From Helochares maculicollis (Eukaryota; Arthropoda; Insecta; Coleoptera; Hydrophilidae), in the NCBI GenBank assembly GCA_033557835.1, contig JAWQRO010000134.1, forward strand, positions 1 to 53,096: DNA of 53,096 nucleotides. Reading direction: 5' to 3'. Below are positions 33,720-44,639 of the stretch, in pieces. Position 1 is the first letter of the stretch; every line of letters starts with the position of its first letter. The notes beneath the pieces were generated by a model. It was not told the DNA's origin, did no database searches, and saw only the letters and a program-made list of their open reading frames with translations. A program made the translations under genes and the position numbers.

Positions 33720-35909
33720 ATGAACAACACTTGTCAGTCCATAAGGCATATCAACACCTTCATACCGGACGTTTACGAAGGCATCCCCCAGACTCTCGTC
33801 CTCAATTTCATAGTCTGGTGCCTCCTTTTGATCCTCTTCGCGATCCTCCGTAACAGAGCTTGGGATTACGGTCGGCTGGCTTTGGTGCAAAACGAAAAAT
33901 GGACACAGCTCTTCTACAAAAGCACCGAGGAAGCCCTGGCCGTGGAAGAATCCAACACGGATACTTCCCTGGCATCCGACAGCGGCTGCCTATGGCTGCC
34001 CAACATTTTCAGGATCAACAAAAACAAACTGTTTGAACGATGCGGCCCAGACGCGGCCAATTACCTCTCCTTCCAGCGACATTTGATCGTCCTGATGGCG
34101 ATCATCACGGTCTTCTCCATGTGCGTAATCCTCCCCATTAACTTCCAGGGCGACTTACAAGGAAGCATCTCCATGTTTGGCCACACGACCATTAGCAACC
34201 TACCTCCGGACTCCAAATATCTATGGATCCACGTAATAGCTTCGTTCTGCTTCGTCCCGCTGACGATACTAATCATGCGTCGGTGCTCCAGCCGCATCCC
34301 GGGCGTCACCCTCATATCCTCCAGGACGGTCATGATAACCCACATTTCCCATGCGCACAGGAACCCAGAGGAAATCCGGAACTACCTGGGGGTTCGGTAC
34401 CCAACCATCGAGATCAAAGAGATCCAAATGGGGTACAAAATAAAGAACTTGATGAAAGTAGAGAAAGAGCGTGCGAATGCCCACGAGGCCAAAATGTACT
34501 GCATCAACAAACAGAAATTCGACTTGCTAGTGCAACCATATGGGTGCATAGTATGCTGCTCCTGGAAGACGGAAAACGCTTTGCAATATTACACGGCCGA
34601 AGAAGACCGCCTCACCGAGTTGGTAGTCGCCGAACGAAACAAAGCGTTCAGGAGCCCGCTGGGCATCGCCTTCGTTACCGTAGGCTCCGAGGAAGCCGCC
34701 CGCTACATGATCGAAACCTTCCAACCGGGCATTTTGCGAAATTGGAACATCACGAAGGCACCTTCGCCTTCTGACATCAACTGGGAGAATTTGGAAATTT
34801 CGACTAGGCACTGGTACTTCAAGGCTTGCGCCATCAACGTCATCTTATTCCTAGTGCTCTTTTTCCTGACGACGCCGGCCATTATCGTCAACCTTTTCTT
34901 CACTTACACATCGACCATAGAAAAAATAGGAAAGCTAAGCCCCATCATCTCGGAATTCCTCCCGATCCTGCTGCTGTTAACAATGGCGGCGCTTTTGCCC
35001 GTTATAGTCGCCTACTCGGACCAGTGGATGTCGTATTGGACGAAATCCAAGCAGAACAATGCGACAATGCACAAAACGTTCTTTCTTTTGCTGTTCATGG
35101 TCCTCATCCTGCCCTCTCTGGGCCTGACGAGCTTGGAAGGTCTCCTCTTGTCGTCGGCCAAGAACATAACCATCCAAAGAGAGTGCATCTTCCTAGCGGA
35201 CAAGGGCGCTTTCTTCGTCAATTACGTGATAACTTCCGCTTTGATTGGAACGGCCCTGGAGCTGCTTCGCTTCCCGGAACTCGCCATGTACTTATGGCGG
35301 CTGCTCCTCATCAAATCCGAGGCCGAAAAAGTGTCCGTTCGAAAAGAAATCCTGTCGGTCTTCCCGTTCGGCGTTCATTACACCTGGACGCTGGTGATCT
35401 TCACGATAAGCACGACGTACAGCCTGACTTGCCCGCTAATAACCCCGGCGGGGCTCCTCTACCTTTGCCTTAAACATTTAGTCGATAAGCACAACATCTA
35501 CTACGTGTACCGCCCGATCGTCATGATAGGAGAAGGGGGCCAGATTCACGCCCGTGCGGTCAAAATGGTCAGAGTCTCCATAATATTGCTCCAGTTAGTC
35601 CTGGCGGCATTTTCAACCCTCAGAGGTGGGCTGACTGACGCGAAAACTGACATCATTTTGATAGGGGCGTTTGCGACCTTCTCTTGCTTCTTTTTCTTGA
35701 GTCCTTTTCCGACCTGCAACCCGAGGCACTCGAGCGCCCCTAAATACCAAGAAACTGGGGAGCAGTACATAGCGCCGGTTTTAGTAAGCGCACAAAACCT
35801 TCCCGATGGCGGTGACAACATGGTGGTGGCACAACCCGACTACGGATCATCTAGTATTAACGAATTTGGATCCAGGATCATCGCTAGCTCTAACTCTAGC
35901 GTTGCATAA
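33720..35909 (+). CDS. Tmem63: TMEM63/OSCA-type mechanosensitive cation channel (729 aa)
   Basis: A single uninterrupted frame of 729 aa, typical length for the calcium-permeable CSC1/OSCA/TMEM63 family, which opens on membrane tension or osmotic change. Visible in order: an outer N-terminus with NNT sequon; TM0 near residues 24-43; TM1 region HLIVLMAIITVFS followed by the family motif ILPINFQGDL (about 137-146); the RRM-like cytosolic domain (about 200-335, RTVMITHIS to AARYMIETF); PSPSDINWENLE just before the pore half (the family's re-entry into the membrane); several helices; and the signature PLITPAGLLYLCLKHLVDKH with YYVY (about 570-595). The C-terminal tail is Ser-rich. The ATG at 33720 follows a likely leader intron and leads directly into the first helix. 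Lack of coding introns is notable. Family assignment is firm; the insect symbol follows the fly orthologue. Confidence 0.93.
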   Translation: MNNTCQSIRHINTFIPDVYEGIPQTLVLNFIVWCLLLILFAILRNRAWDYGRLALVQNEKWTQLFYKSTEEALAVEESNTDTSLASDSGCLWLPNIFRINKNKLFERCGPDAANYLSFQRHLIVLMAIITVFSMCVILPINFQGDLQGSISMFGHTTISNLPPDSKYLWIHVIASFCFVPLTILIMRRCSSRIPGVTLISSRTVMITHISHAHRNPEEIRNYLGVRYPTIEIKEIQMGYKIKNLMKVEKERANAHEAKMYCINKQKFDLLVQPYGCIVCCSWKTENALQYYTAEEDRLTELVVAERNKAFRSPLGIAFVTVGSEEAARYMIETFQPGILRNWNITKAPSPSDINWENLEISTRHWYFKACAINVILFLVLFFLTTPAIIVNLFFTYTSTIEKIGKLSPIISEFLPILLLLTMAALLPVIVAYSDQWMSYWTKSKQNNATMHKTFFLLLFMVLILPSLGLTSLEGLLLSSAKNITIQRECIFLADKGAFFVNYVITSALIGTALELLRFPELAMYLWRLLLIKSEAEKVSVRKEILSVFPFGVHYTWTLVIFTISTTYSLTCPLITPAGLLYLCLKHLVDKHNIYYVYRPIVMIGEGGQIHARAVKMVRVSIILLQLVLAAFSTLRGGLTDAKTDIILIGAFATFSCFFFLSPFPTCNPRHSSAPKYQETGEQYIAPVLVSAQNLPDGGDNMVVAQPDYGSSSINEFGSRIIASSNSSVA

Positions 35910-36675
35910 ACAAAAGAAACTTAACTAACCTTCCTTCAATTTGGCTTGGCTGTGAGTGTCGAGTGCTCCTTGGACTATGCAACGTGGCAGAAACACGCCA
36001 GCCCGCGATTGTCATTTGTCGAGTTGTGTAGCTTCAGGGTGCACCCTGTACGTTACTAGTGATAATTAAATAATTCCCTCGATAGCACATCAAGAATACC
36101 GCAACAAGATGCGGATACTTATTTATTACTTGATTTATTGATCCCTGTGAAGACTAACCAAAGTAATTCTCCCCATACTTTACCTTAATTAATTTAATTT
36201 AAAATGAATCGCACTCAATTTGTGCTGATAGCGACCGTTCCGCTTTATTTATTACGTATTTTATAGTTTAAGCAATTTTAGATAATTTTAGTAACGGTTT
36301 TCAGGTGCTGTTAATTTTTGCAATTAAACAATTTCTTCGGTTTGTCAGTATTTTGGTTGTTTTAAGGGATTACTGGACGGGCAAATGACCTGGCAGGATG
36401 AACACTCGGATGACTTGATCGACTGGTCGAGCCCTTGGAGAAAAATGCCTTAGCTCAATAATGACAAAAGATGCTTGTTCCTGATTTATTAATCTATGAG
36501 ATATATCTAACCAGATCGTATATTAAATGACGTTTTTCTTTTATACCTGTATATTAAATGAAATTATGAATCTAATCTGTACCTAATTGTGATTAATTTG
36601 TAATGGAGACTATTATATATTTAATGATTTATGTACCTACTTCTGTTATGAATTTATTTTATATCGTGAAATAAA
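35910..36675 (+). terminator. Tmem63 3' UTR with poly(A) signal
   Basis: AT-rich non-coding tail. AATAAA at 36670-36675 is the best cleavage signal. The 271-bp tandem array begins only about 75 bp beyond it. Confidence 0.5.
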
Positions 36676-36749
36676 CTATCCAGTATTTTATATTTATTTC
36701 ATTTAAATCGACTTCTGTGGGTCAAAATACGTACGCGCACAGCCAAATA

Positions 36750-37836
36750 TATATTATTGCCAAAACCATTGTTTTTACATGCTTGGCTAGTTCTGTTTTA
36801 TTTGGTTTTGTGTTGGTGTCAGATTTACGTTCATTAAACCTTGCTCTCAAAGGTCCTAAACAATTTTACATTTTTTTTATTTACTACATTGTCATCAAAA
36901 TTAATTCCATGTCGCACTAAAATTCTCACTTATTATTTTTTTGACTTGTCTCGAAGGGGTCTAAAAAAATGAAGAAAATTAATTTTTATTGCTGAACTGA
37001 CGGCTGATTATCTTTGTTTTATATTATTGCCAAAACCATTGTTTTTACGTGCTTGGCTAGTTCTGTTTTATTTGGTTTTGGGTTGGTGTCAGATTTACAT
37101 CCATTAAACCTTGCTCTCAAAGGTCCTAAACAATTTTACATTTTTTTTATTTACTACATTGTCATCAAAATTAATTCCATGTCGCACTAAAATTCTCACT
37201 TAATATTTTTTTGACTTGTCTCGACGGGGTCTAGAAAAAAATGAAGAAAATTAATTTTTATTGCTGGACTGACGGCTGATTATCTTTGTTTTATATTATA
37301 GCCAAAACCATTGTTTTTACATGCTTGGCTAGTTCTGTTTTATTTGGTTTTGTATTGGTGTCAGATTTACGTTCATTAAACCTTGCTCTCAAAGGTCCTA
37401 AGCAATTTTACATTTTTTTTATTTACTACATTGTCATCAAAATTAATTCCATGTCGCACTAAAATTCTCACTTATTATTTTTTTGACTTGTCTCGACGGG
37501 GTCTAGAAAAAAATGAAGAAAATTAATTTTTATTGCTGAACTGACGGCTGATTATCTTTGCTTTATATTGTTGCCAAAACCATTGTTTTTACATGCTTGG
37601 CTAGTTCTCTTTTATTTGGTTTTGTGTTGGTGTCAGATTTACGTTCATTAAACCTTGCTCTCAAAGGTCCTAAACAATTTTGCATTTTTTTTATTTACTA
37701 CATTGTCATCAAAATTAATTCTATGTCGCACTAAAATTCTCACTTAATATTTTTTTGACTTGTCTCGACGGGGTCTACAAAAAAATGAAGGAAATTAATT
37801 TTTATTGCTGAACTGACGGCTGATTATCTTTGTTTT
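36750..37836. repeat. 271-bp tandem repeat, four copies
   Basis: Four near-identical units start at about 36751, 37021, 37293 and 37565 (periods 270-272 bp). Each opens ATATTATTGCCAAAACCATTG and ends GACGGCTGATTATCTTTG. Differences between units are few single-base changes, so the array is young or recently homogenised. No coding capacity. Confidence 0.95.
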
Positions 37837-37839
37837 AGA

Positions 37840-39550
37840 AGTTTTTTTCTATTTTTCTTGTGATGTTCTGTTAATATTTTTATATACATATATCCTCTTT
37901 TCGTTGAATAAACGAAAATTCTTTACAGAACATAAATAACAAACTCAAATCAATAAAGCAAGACTTTCACTAAAATATACAAATATAAAAAGGAAGGAAA
38001 CTAGAACAAATTCTGGAAAAAATAAGAAATTATGAATTTGGCCATTTAATATTTATTCATATGATTCTTGAAATATTGAAACTTGCAAGTTTCATCCATA
38101 TATTTGGTTTTCATTCTTTGTTTCTCTTTTGTACATACCAGACATCATTCAGAAGAATTATTCTTCTTGTCTGGTCAAGGAATGTATTGTAGTGAATCTG
38201 CCCATCACTTCTGGGAACTAAATGCAGCCTTGTGTTTCCAGGAATTTAACTATAATAAATCCTGTTAATATCGACAAGGAAATGTCACTCGTTGTCACCC
38301 CTTAGTGATATTTATGGGTTCAGTATCAACATATGCAACGTTCCAGGAGTGGCCAGTTTAAAGAAGTCATTGCAAGAGTCCTGACAACGTTCGCCGTCGG
38401 ACCTGTTAACTCTCCTAATCCTGGAAATAATCGTAAGTGGACTAAAAACCGCCACTGGGCAAAAATCAGAGAAGCATTCCTTTATAAGAAGATTTGAGAC
38501 AGACAGCAGGGTAGACTCGGTTCGACTCTCTGACCGAGGAGGTCAATCGAGCTGATGTCAAACATAAATAATTAAATATAAATAGCTGCAAATATTATAC
38601 ATAGGTAGCACTGTTGGTACTACTCAGGATTAATTGGTTCAATCTGTTGTTTATGTTTCTATTTTTAAGAATATTCCTAATCGAATTTCTTGGCACTATA
38701 TGGACTGCTTCATCAAAATCGATGCTGATTGCTGTGTATATCGTTTTATTCATGACCTTTGCTCTTTCTGTCAGTTTCATCGTAAATTCTCGTATTGGTT
38801 TGTGTTAAAACACAAATAAATCCCCTTTCTTAAATATGGGTAAGATTCTATTTTCGCCCATGGCTTTAATATATAATTCCGTAAGTATTTTCAGCCTAAT
38901 CATACCCAAATTTTATGGCATTCCTCCAGTCATTTGGTCGTGACCAACCGTTTTCTCTTTACTCAGTTTTAATTGCATTCACCACCTCGGCAATACCAAT
39001 TTTATGTTCTCAGAATCACTCTTGTTCTTCTAAGAGATCTAAGTGGCCATTAGACACTGCAGAACGACTTCTCAAAGCAAGATTTCCACTATAGCTTCTT
39101 ATGACCGGGCAAGAAGCGAGAACCAAGCAAATAATTAAACTGATACCCTGTATAACAAGTAGTAAATTAATTAAAATGTCTAATAAATAACTGCAATGAT
39201 GCTGAACTTTGGTATGACGCAGCTGCAAAATTCCAATTTAATTCCTCGGTTCAAAGTGATACTTAAGATTCAATATCGGTTCAGGTGAAGTCACACTTGA
39301 GGCCATTGAAACGAAGCAAATGTCAATGTTGATTGTAAGTTTTGCTGTAAGGCAGACCAAACGGCATTAACTGCGCTAGATCCAAATGAATTCAATGGTA
39401 CTCAAAATACAGATCCATCAAAGCATCCAGAATGGTTTTTTTTGTCCACGGTTAATCAAAGTTGAAGCAATCAATTTTTTGGATTTATTTTATGTAAAAA
39501 TCACAGATGTAGCGTATATATAGAAATAAATAATAACATAGAGAGTGCTT
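37840..39550. other. AT-rich intergenic, no gene recognised
   Basis: A 61-codon frame at 38083-38268 looks like a secreted peptide but starts at TTG, not ATG. Nothing else supported. Confidence 0.4.
39484..39489 (-). terminator. poly(A) signal of BORCS8
   Basis: TTTATT on the plus strand (AATAAA on the minus strand), 68 bp after the BORCS8 stop. Confidence 0.5.
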
Positions 39551-39556
39551 AAAAAA

Positions 39557-40202
39557 CTAATGGGTAGCTTTAGACATCATAGACTCGACCCGGTTGGCTG
39601 TCTCCCTGACGACATCAGAAAACTCCGGGAGCTCCGGTAAGTCTATGGTGATATGAGCAGACAGGCGCTTGTAAACGGAATTGTTATCAGGCTTCTTCTT
39701 GCGTGATTCCTCATATTTCAGCTGCTGTTTATGGAAAATGGCATTCTTGAGATTGTCTTGGATATTTTTGAAACTGTCTTCTGCTTTGTCCATTGCTTTT
39801 AAGGCTCTAGAATAAACGGTTTTGAAGTTAGAGCCCAATTGAAACTAACAGTTATTAAAATTTTGCCTATTTTTCTTGAAACCAAAAAATAATAAAGTGG
39901 GTATTTAATTAAGGAACGAAATTTACCCAACAGCATATTCAATGTCGTAGCAGCGGCCTTGCAACTCCTGGTGCAGCTTGTCGACGTCCACCCGTCGATC
40001 TACCATTGGATTCAACGCCTTCCTGACGTGCTCCTGCAAGCGATAGAAGGCTAAGGAAGGCTCGTTGGCAACAATATGCATGTTCTCAGAAATCCTTTCA
40101 GTAGCTGCAAGAAGCAAAAATTGCTGAATTAACTGGATTTGATGAATTCTTGGTGATTTTCTTACCTTTCTTCACTTTCAACTCCAAATCGGGATCTGAC
40201 AT
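39557..40202 (-). CDS. BORCS8: BORC complex subunit 8 (BORCS8/MEF2BNB family), 154 aa
   Basis: Inferred minus-strand exons are 40202-40166 (MSDPDLELKVKK), 40104-39927 and 39806-39557 (stop). Introns are 61 bp (phase 1) and 120 bp (phase 2). BORC sits on the lysosome surface and recruits Arl8 and kinesin to move lysosomes outward. The family core is plain: ATERISENMHIVANEP, then LAFYRLQEHVRKAL, then CYDIEYAVGALKAM, which align in order with the vertebrate protein's TDKFTES, ANEPSVALYRLQEHVR and YTVEYACSAVKN segments. The split codons at both junctions rebuild conserved residues (Ala and Gly). The C-terminal 70 residues are a basic helix plus LPELPEFSDVV and are longer than in the vertebrate protein of about 119 aa. 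A minus-strand AATAAA lies at 39489-39484. It has no functional link with its neighbours. Confidence 0.88.
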
Positions 40203-40479
40203 ATCTGCAGCTATCGACAGGTACGTCAAACTTTATTAATTCATTTAATTTGTTTAGCCTGGCAATTATTGTTCGACAGTTGTTGAAAATTTAGGTTAGG
40301 TTCTAAATTGGTTTCCCTTGCGCTGCTTTGCCCCATCTAGTGTCAATAAATAAAGTGCGGGAAGTTCAAATTTAACCTACTGTTCACGATGCGCCAGGGC
40401 TTTAAACAATTTGAAAATGTGGCGGTTTTTGCCACAATTTGTGATTTTGGGGCACGCTAGTGCTGCATAGGCTATTCAC

Positions 40480-41990
40480 AACTTTGCAATGAAGAGACTA
40501 ATATTTCAAATCCACACTAAAGCTGCTGAAGTCAGCCTCGAGGAGAAACGTCGCCTGATTTAAGTGGCAAAAGTCTGAATAAATTTATAAAAAAATCTAG
40601 AGCTTTGGTTTTTGGCACTTAGTGTATTTTCCGATTATTTTCAATCTACTGAAGTTTTAGTGGTGATATTTGCTGTGAATATTAAAAAAAACTGTAATTT
40701 TTATAGTGAGAGTGTAATTCTTGTAAAAAAACCATATTTATTATATATATCCGCTTTTTCCAAACATTACGAATTCGTTACGTTCGTCTTTTGTATGACT
40801 GTTGTGAATTCTTGGCTAATTTATCGTAGAGACTGCGAGAATCTTCAGATACCGAAAAACAAGATCCAAAGTCTGCAAGAATTTAAAATCATCTTTGTAT
40901 CACAAAAGAAAAAAATTGTTTTGTTCAATTTCACACTAACTAAAATAATAAATTAATAAATTTTGCATTATGTTTTATAAATAAAATAAGTTTTTTATTG
41001 AATAAGAAAATAATATAAAAATGAAGGTGCATTTTTTATTCTTGCATTATGGACCTATGGACGAATGTGACAATTAAGTTACATTTAAAAAAAATGCAAA
41101 TTATATATTTTTTTAATATACTTTGGTTGTTAATAACTAAGAAAGTAAAAAATTAAAAAAAAATATTTTTTTTTTCAAAAATTTAAAATTCAGGCGTTAT
41201 AGGGTTAAGTGGCAGGAGCCTAAATAAATTCTAAAAAATCTTGAGCTTTGCTATAGCGCTGGATGGATCTCTATCGGTTTTGTAATGAAGAGATGAACAT
41301 TTCAAATCCACACTGAAACTGCTGGGATCAAAATTAAGACAGTCAGACTCGAGGGAGACGTCGCCTGATTTAAGTGTCAGGAGCCTAAATAAATTCTAAA
41401 AAATCTTGCGCTTTGCTATAGAGCTGGATGGGTCTCTCTCAGCCTTGTAATGAAGAGATAAACATATCAAATCGACACTGAAGCTGAGGGGATCAAAATT
41501 AAGAAAGTCAGACTCGAGGGAGATGTCGCCTGATTTAAGTGGCAAGAGCCTAAAGAAATTTATAAAAAATCTAGAGCTTTGCTAGAGAGCTGGAAGGATC
41601 TCTCTCAGTTTTCTATTGTAGAAATAAACATTTCAGATCCACACTGAAGCTGCTGGGATCAAAATTAAGAAAGTCAGACTCGATGGAGACTTCGCCTGAT
41701 TTGGATTTAAGTGACAGCGGACTAAATAAATTAAAAAAAAGATATGTGGCTCTGCTGTAGACTTGGATGGGTTTCTCACAATTTTGTAATGAAAAAATGA
41801 ACATTTTGCAACCACATTGAAGCATTGAAAAATTTAGAAAACGAGATACAACAAAGAAGTCGACTGATTTTTGATTATAGGACATTTATAAAAAGTCTGG
41901 AGATCTGCTAGAGAGCTAGAAGAGTTTCGCTCAACTTTGCAATGAAAAGATGAGAATTCTGAAACCACATTCTAGTAGCTAATTTCGAAA
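40480..41990. repeat. ~165-bp tandem repeat, interrupted
   Basis: Units contain AGTGGCAAGAGCCTAAAT, AATCTAGAGCTTTGCTA, GTAATGAAGAGATGAACATT and CACACTGAAGCTGCTGGGAT. One partial unit lies at 40480-40605. After about 600 bp of unrelated AT-rich sequence the array resumes at 41205, 41371, 41535 and 41708, with a degraded last unit to about 41990. Confidence 0.85.
40610..41200. other. AT-rich insertion in the 165-bp array
   Basis: Sequence unlike the repeat on either side, with runs of A and T (40960-41190). The 114-codon frame at 40612-40956 begins at TTG and resembles nothing known to me. Confidence 0.5.
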
Positions 41991-41994
41991 TTAT

Positions 41995-42845
41995 CAGAAA
42001 TTTCCAGAAGTTTTAGCGCCGTCTAGCTGAACTCCCAGGAAGGATAGGTTGATGTGCTTTGAAAATCAATCTGCGTTCAAAATACAGCAACAAATCGTGT
42101 TAAAATGATGGTGTAGATAATTAAGAAGAAAGACATTTTAAATATTCTGTTCCTATGAAGATTAAGTTGGTGTACTTACAATTGTCAGCTCATAAATTGA
42201 TAATGAGTCTAGTTTAATAAGTATATGGTGGATGAATAACGAATAATCATCTTTCTGACGAAAATTCAGACAAGATCATGAACATGAATGCTAATGTCCG
42301 AAGAGGCGCCCTCTTGGTTTTCGCTTGAAGACCAGTTGGGGCTTGGCCACGCGTTACAGATTGCTTTACATTCGATTTAGTTGGACTGACGCTAGAACTT
42401 TTTATTTCCTCCGCACGTTACAGTCTACTGTAAACTGCCATCTTACGTCGCCCTCTGTTACCGTTTCGATGTATTTTAATAACCGTGTTGAATTGCTTGA
42501 ATTAACAACTTTTTCCCTAACAGCCTGCAGAGAGGAACATTAGCGATAAAATAGATGCAAGAGTCAGAATCTTCTTTCAGTTCATCATTTCTTGAAATTC
42601 GAAATTCGTTTGACAGTTGCACGGAAGCCAAAATATCTAAAAAACCGCGATTTACGAAATTAGAAGATAAATGATCGTTTCGAATAGTTGGCCGAGAAAT
42701 GGAGATGCCTGAGCCACAGACACATCGAAGTACTGATGAGGATTGAAGACAGAAGGCAGAAACGTTCCAAACCGCAGCGGAATGGAAAATTTAGAAGATA
42801 AATCGCGTGTTAGGAAGCTTTGTCGTGAGTTTTTTGCCAAATTTT
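41995..42845. other. spacer between two arrays
   Basis: No gene recognised. A short palindromic AGAGGCGCCCTCT occurs near 42302-42314. Confidence 0.4.
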
Positions 42846-44638
42846 CTCGCGTGATACCGGATATTGAAACAAATGTCTGGGACGACCATCAGGAATAAAT
42901 TTCTACAGAGCTCCAGCACCATAGGAGGTTTCAGAAAAATTTAGAACGAAGACAAATCCAATTCTTCGAGAAATTTTTGGTTTGGAAGACGATGCGTAGT
43001 TGTAGAAGAACAACCAAGAGCTTTGGCACAACAAACCCAAACTAAAGAGCTTCAAAAAGCGATTCCTATCATTTCTACCAATTATACCAAAAATATCCAA
43101 TCCCCTAAATTGTCCAGAAATAACGCCTTTCGAGAAATATCCAAGTCCTCGGGAATCTTCATTGAAAATCGCAAAATGGTCTGGTCTTATTGAAGAGAGA
43201 GCTTTCTAAATCGAAGCAAAGCCCAAAGATTTCCAAAAATTCTAGAATAAAGCAAGACCATGAACGCTTATGAATTGTTCTGATATTTGAGTTTCTCGCG
43301 TGATACCGGATGTTGAACCAAACTTCTTGGACGACCATCCGGAATAAATTTCTACAGAGCTCCAGCACCATAGGATGTTTCAGAAAAATTTAGAACAAAG
43401 ACAAATCCAATTCTTCGAGAAATTTTTGGTTTGGAAGACGATGTGTAGTTGTGAGAGAACAACCAAGAGTTTTGGCACAATAAACCCAAACTAAAGAGCT
43501 TCAAAAGACGATTCCTATCATTTTTACCAATTCTACCAAAAATGTCCAATCCCCTAAATTGTCTAGAAATAAACCCTTTCGAGATATATCCAAGTCCTCA
43601 AGAATCTTCATAGAAAATCGCAAAATGGTCTGATTTTATTGAAGAGAGAGCTTTCTAAATCGAAGCAAAGCCCAAAGATTTCCAAAAATTCTAGAATAAA
43701 GCAAGACCATGAACGCTTATGAATTGTTCTGATATTTGAGTTTCTCGCCTGATACCTGAGGTTCAAACAAATGTCTTGGGCGACCATCAGGATTAAATTT
43801 CTACACAGCTCCAGCGCCATATGAGGTTTCAGAAAAATTTAGAACGAAAACAAATCCAATTTCTCAAGAAATTTTTGGTTTGGAAGACAATGTGTAGTTG
43901 CGAGAGAACAACCAAGAGTTTTGGAACAACAAATCCAAACTAAAGAGCTTCAAAAAGCGATTCCTATCATTTCTACCAACTATATTAAATATGTCCAATA
44001 CCCTAAATCGTCCAGAAATAAGGCCTTTCGAGAAATATCCAAATCCTCGGGAATCTTCATTGAAAATCGCAAAATGGTCTGGTCTTATTGAAGAGAGAGC
44101 TTTCTAAATCGAAGCAAAGCCCAAAGATTTCCAAAAATTCTAGAATAAAGCAAGACAATGAACGCTTATGAATTATTCTGATATTTGGTTTCACGCGTAA
44201 TACCGGATGTTGAAACAAACGTCTTGGACGACCATCCGGATTAATTTTTACAGAGCTCCAGCACCATAGGAGGTTTCAGAAAAATTTAGAACGAAGACAA
44301 ATCCAATTCTTCGACTAATTTTTGGTTTGGAAGACGATGTGTAGTTGTGAGAGAACAACCAAGAGTTTTGTCCCAACAAATCCAAACTAAAGAGCTTCAA
44401 CAAGCGATTCCTATAATTTCTACCAACTATACCAAAAATGTCCAATCCCCTAAATTGTCCAGAAATAACGCGTTTCGAGAAATATCCAAGTCCTCGGAGA
44501 TCTTCATTGAAAATCGCAAAATGGTCTATTTTTAATGAAGAGAGAGTTTTCTAAATCGAAGCAAGGCCCCGAGATTTTCGAAATTCTAGAATAAAGCAAG
44601 AAAATGAGCGCTTATGAATTTTTCCGATATTTGAGTTA
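42846..44638. repeat. 449-bp tandem repeat, four copies
   Basis: Units start at CTCGC(G)TGATACC near 42846, 43295, 43744 and 44192 (periods 449, 449, 448). All contain AGCTCCAGCACCATA, TTTTTGGTTTGGAAGAC and GAATCTTCATTGAAAATCGC. Short open frames recur at the same offset on the minus strand (42903-43100, 43352-43549, 44248-44445), but stops and variants between units argue against coding. Confidence 0.95.
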
Positions 44639-44639
44639 A

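Noticed and set aside
34061..35821. Many long antisense and shifted frames across Tmem63
   Set aside because: Shadows of a long, GC-richer coding exon whose sense frame matches the TMEM63 family end to end.
38083..38268. Possible small secreted peptide (hydrophobic N-terminus, Cys residues)
   Set aside because: The frame begins at TTG with no ATG before the hydrophobic part and no upstream exon I can support.
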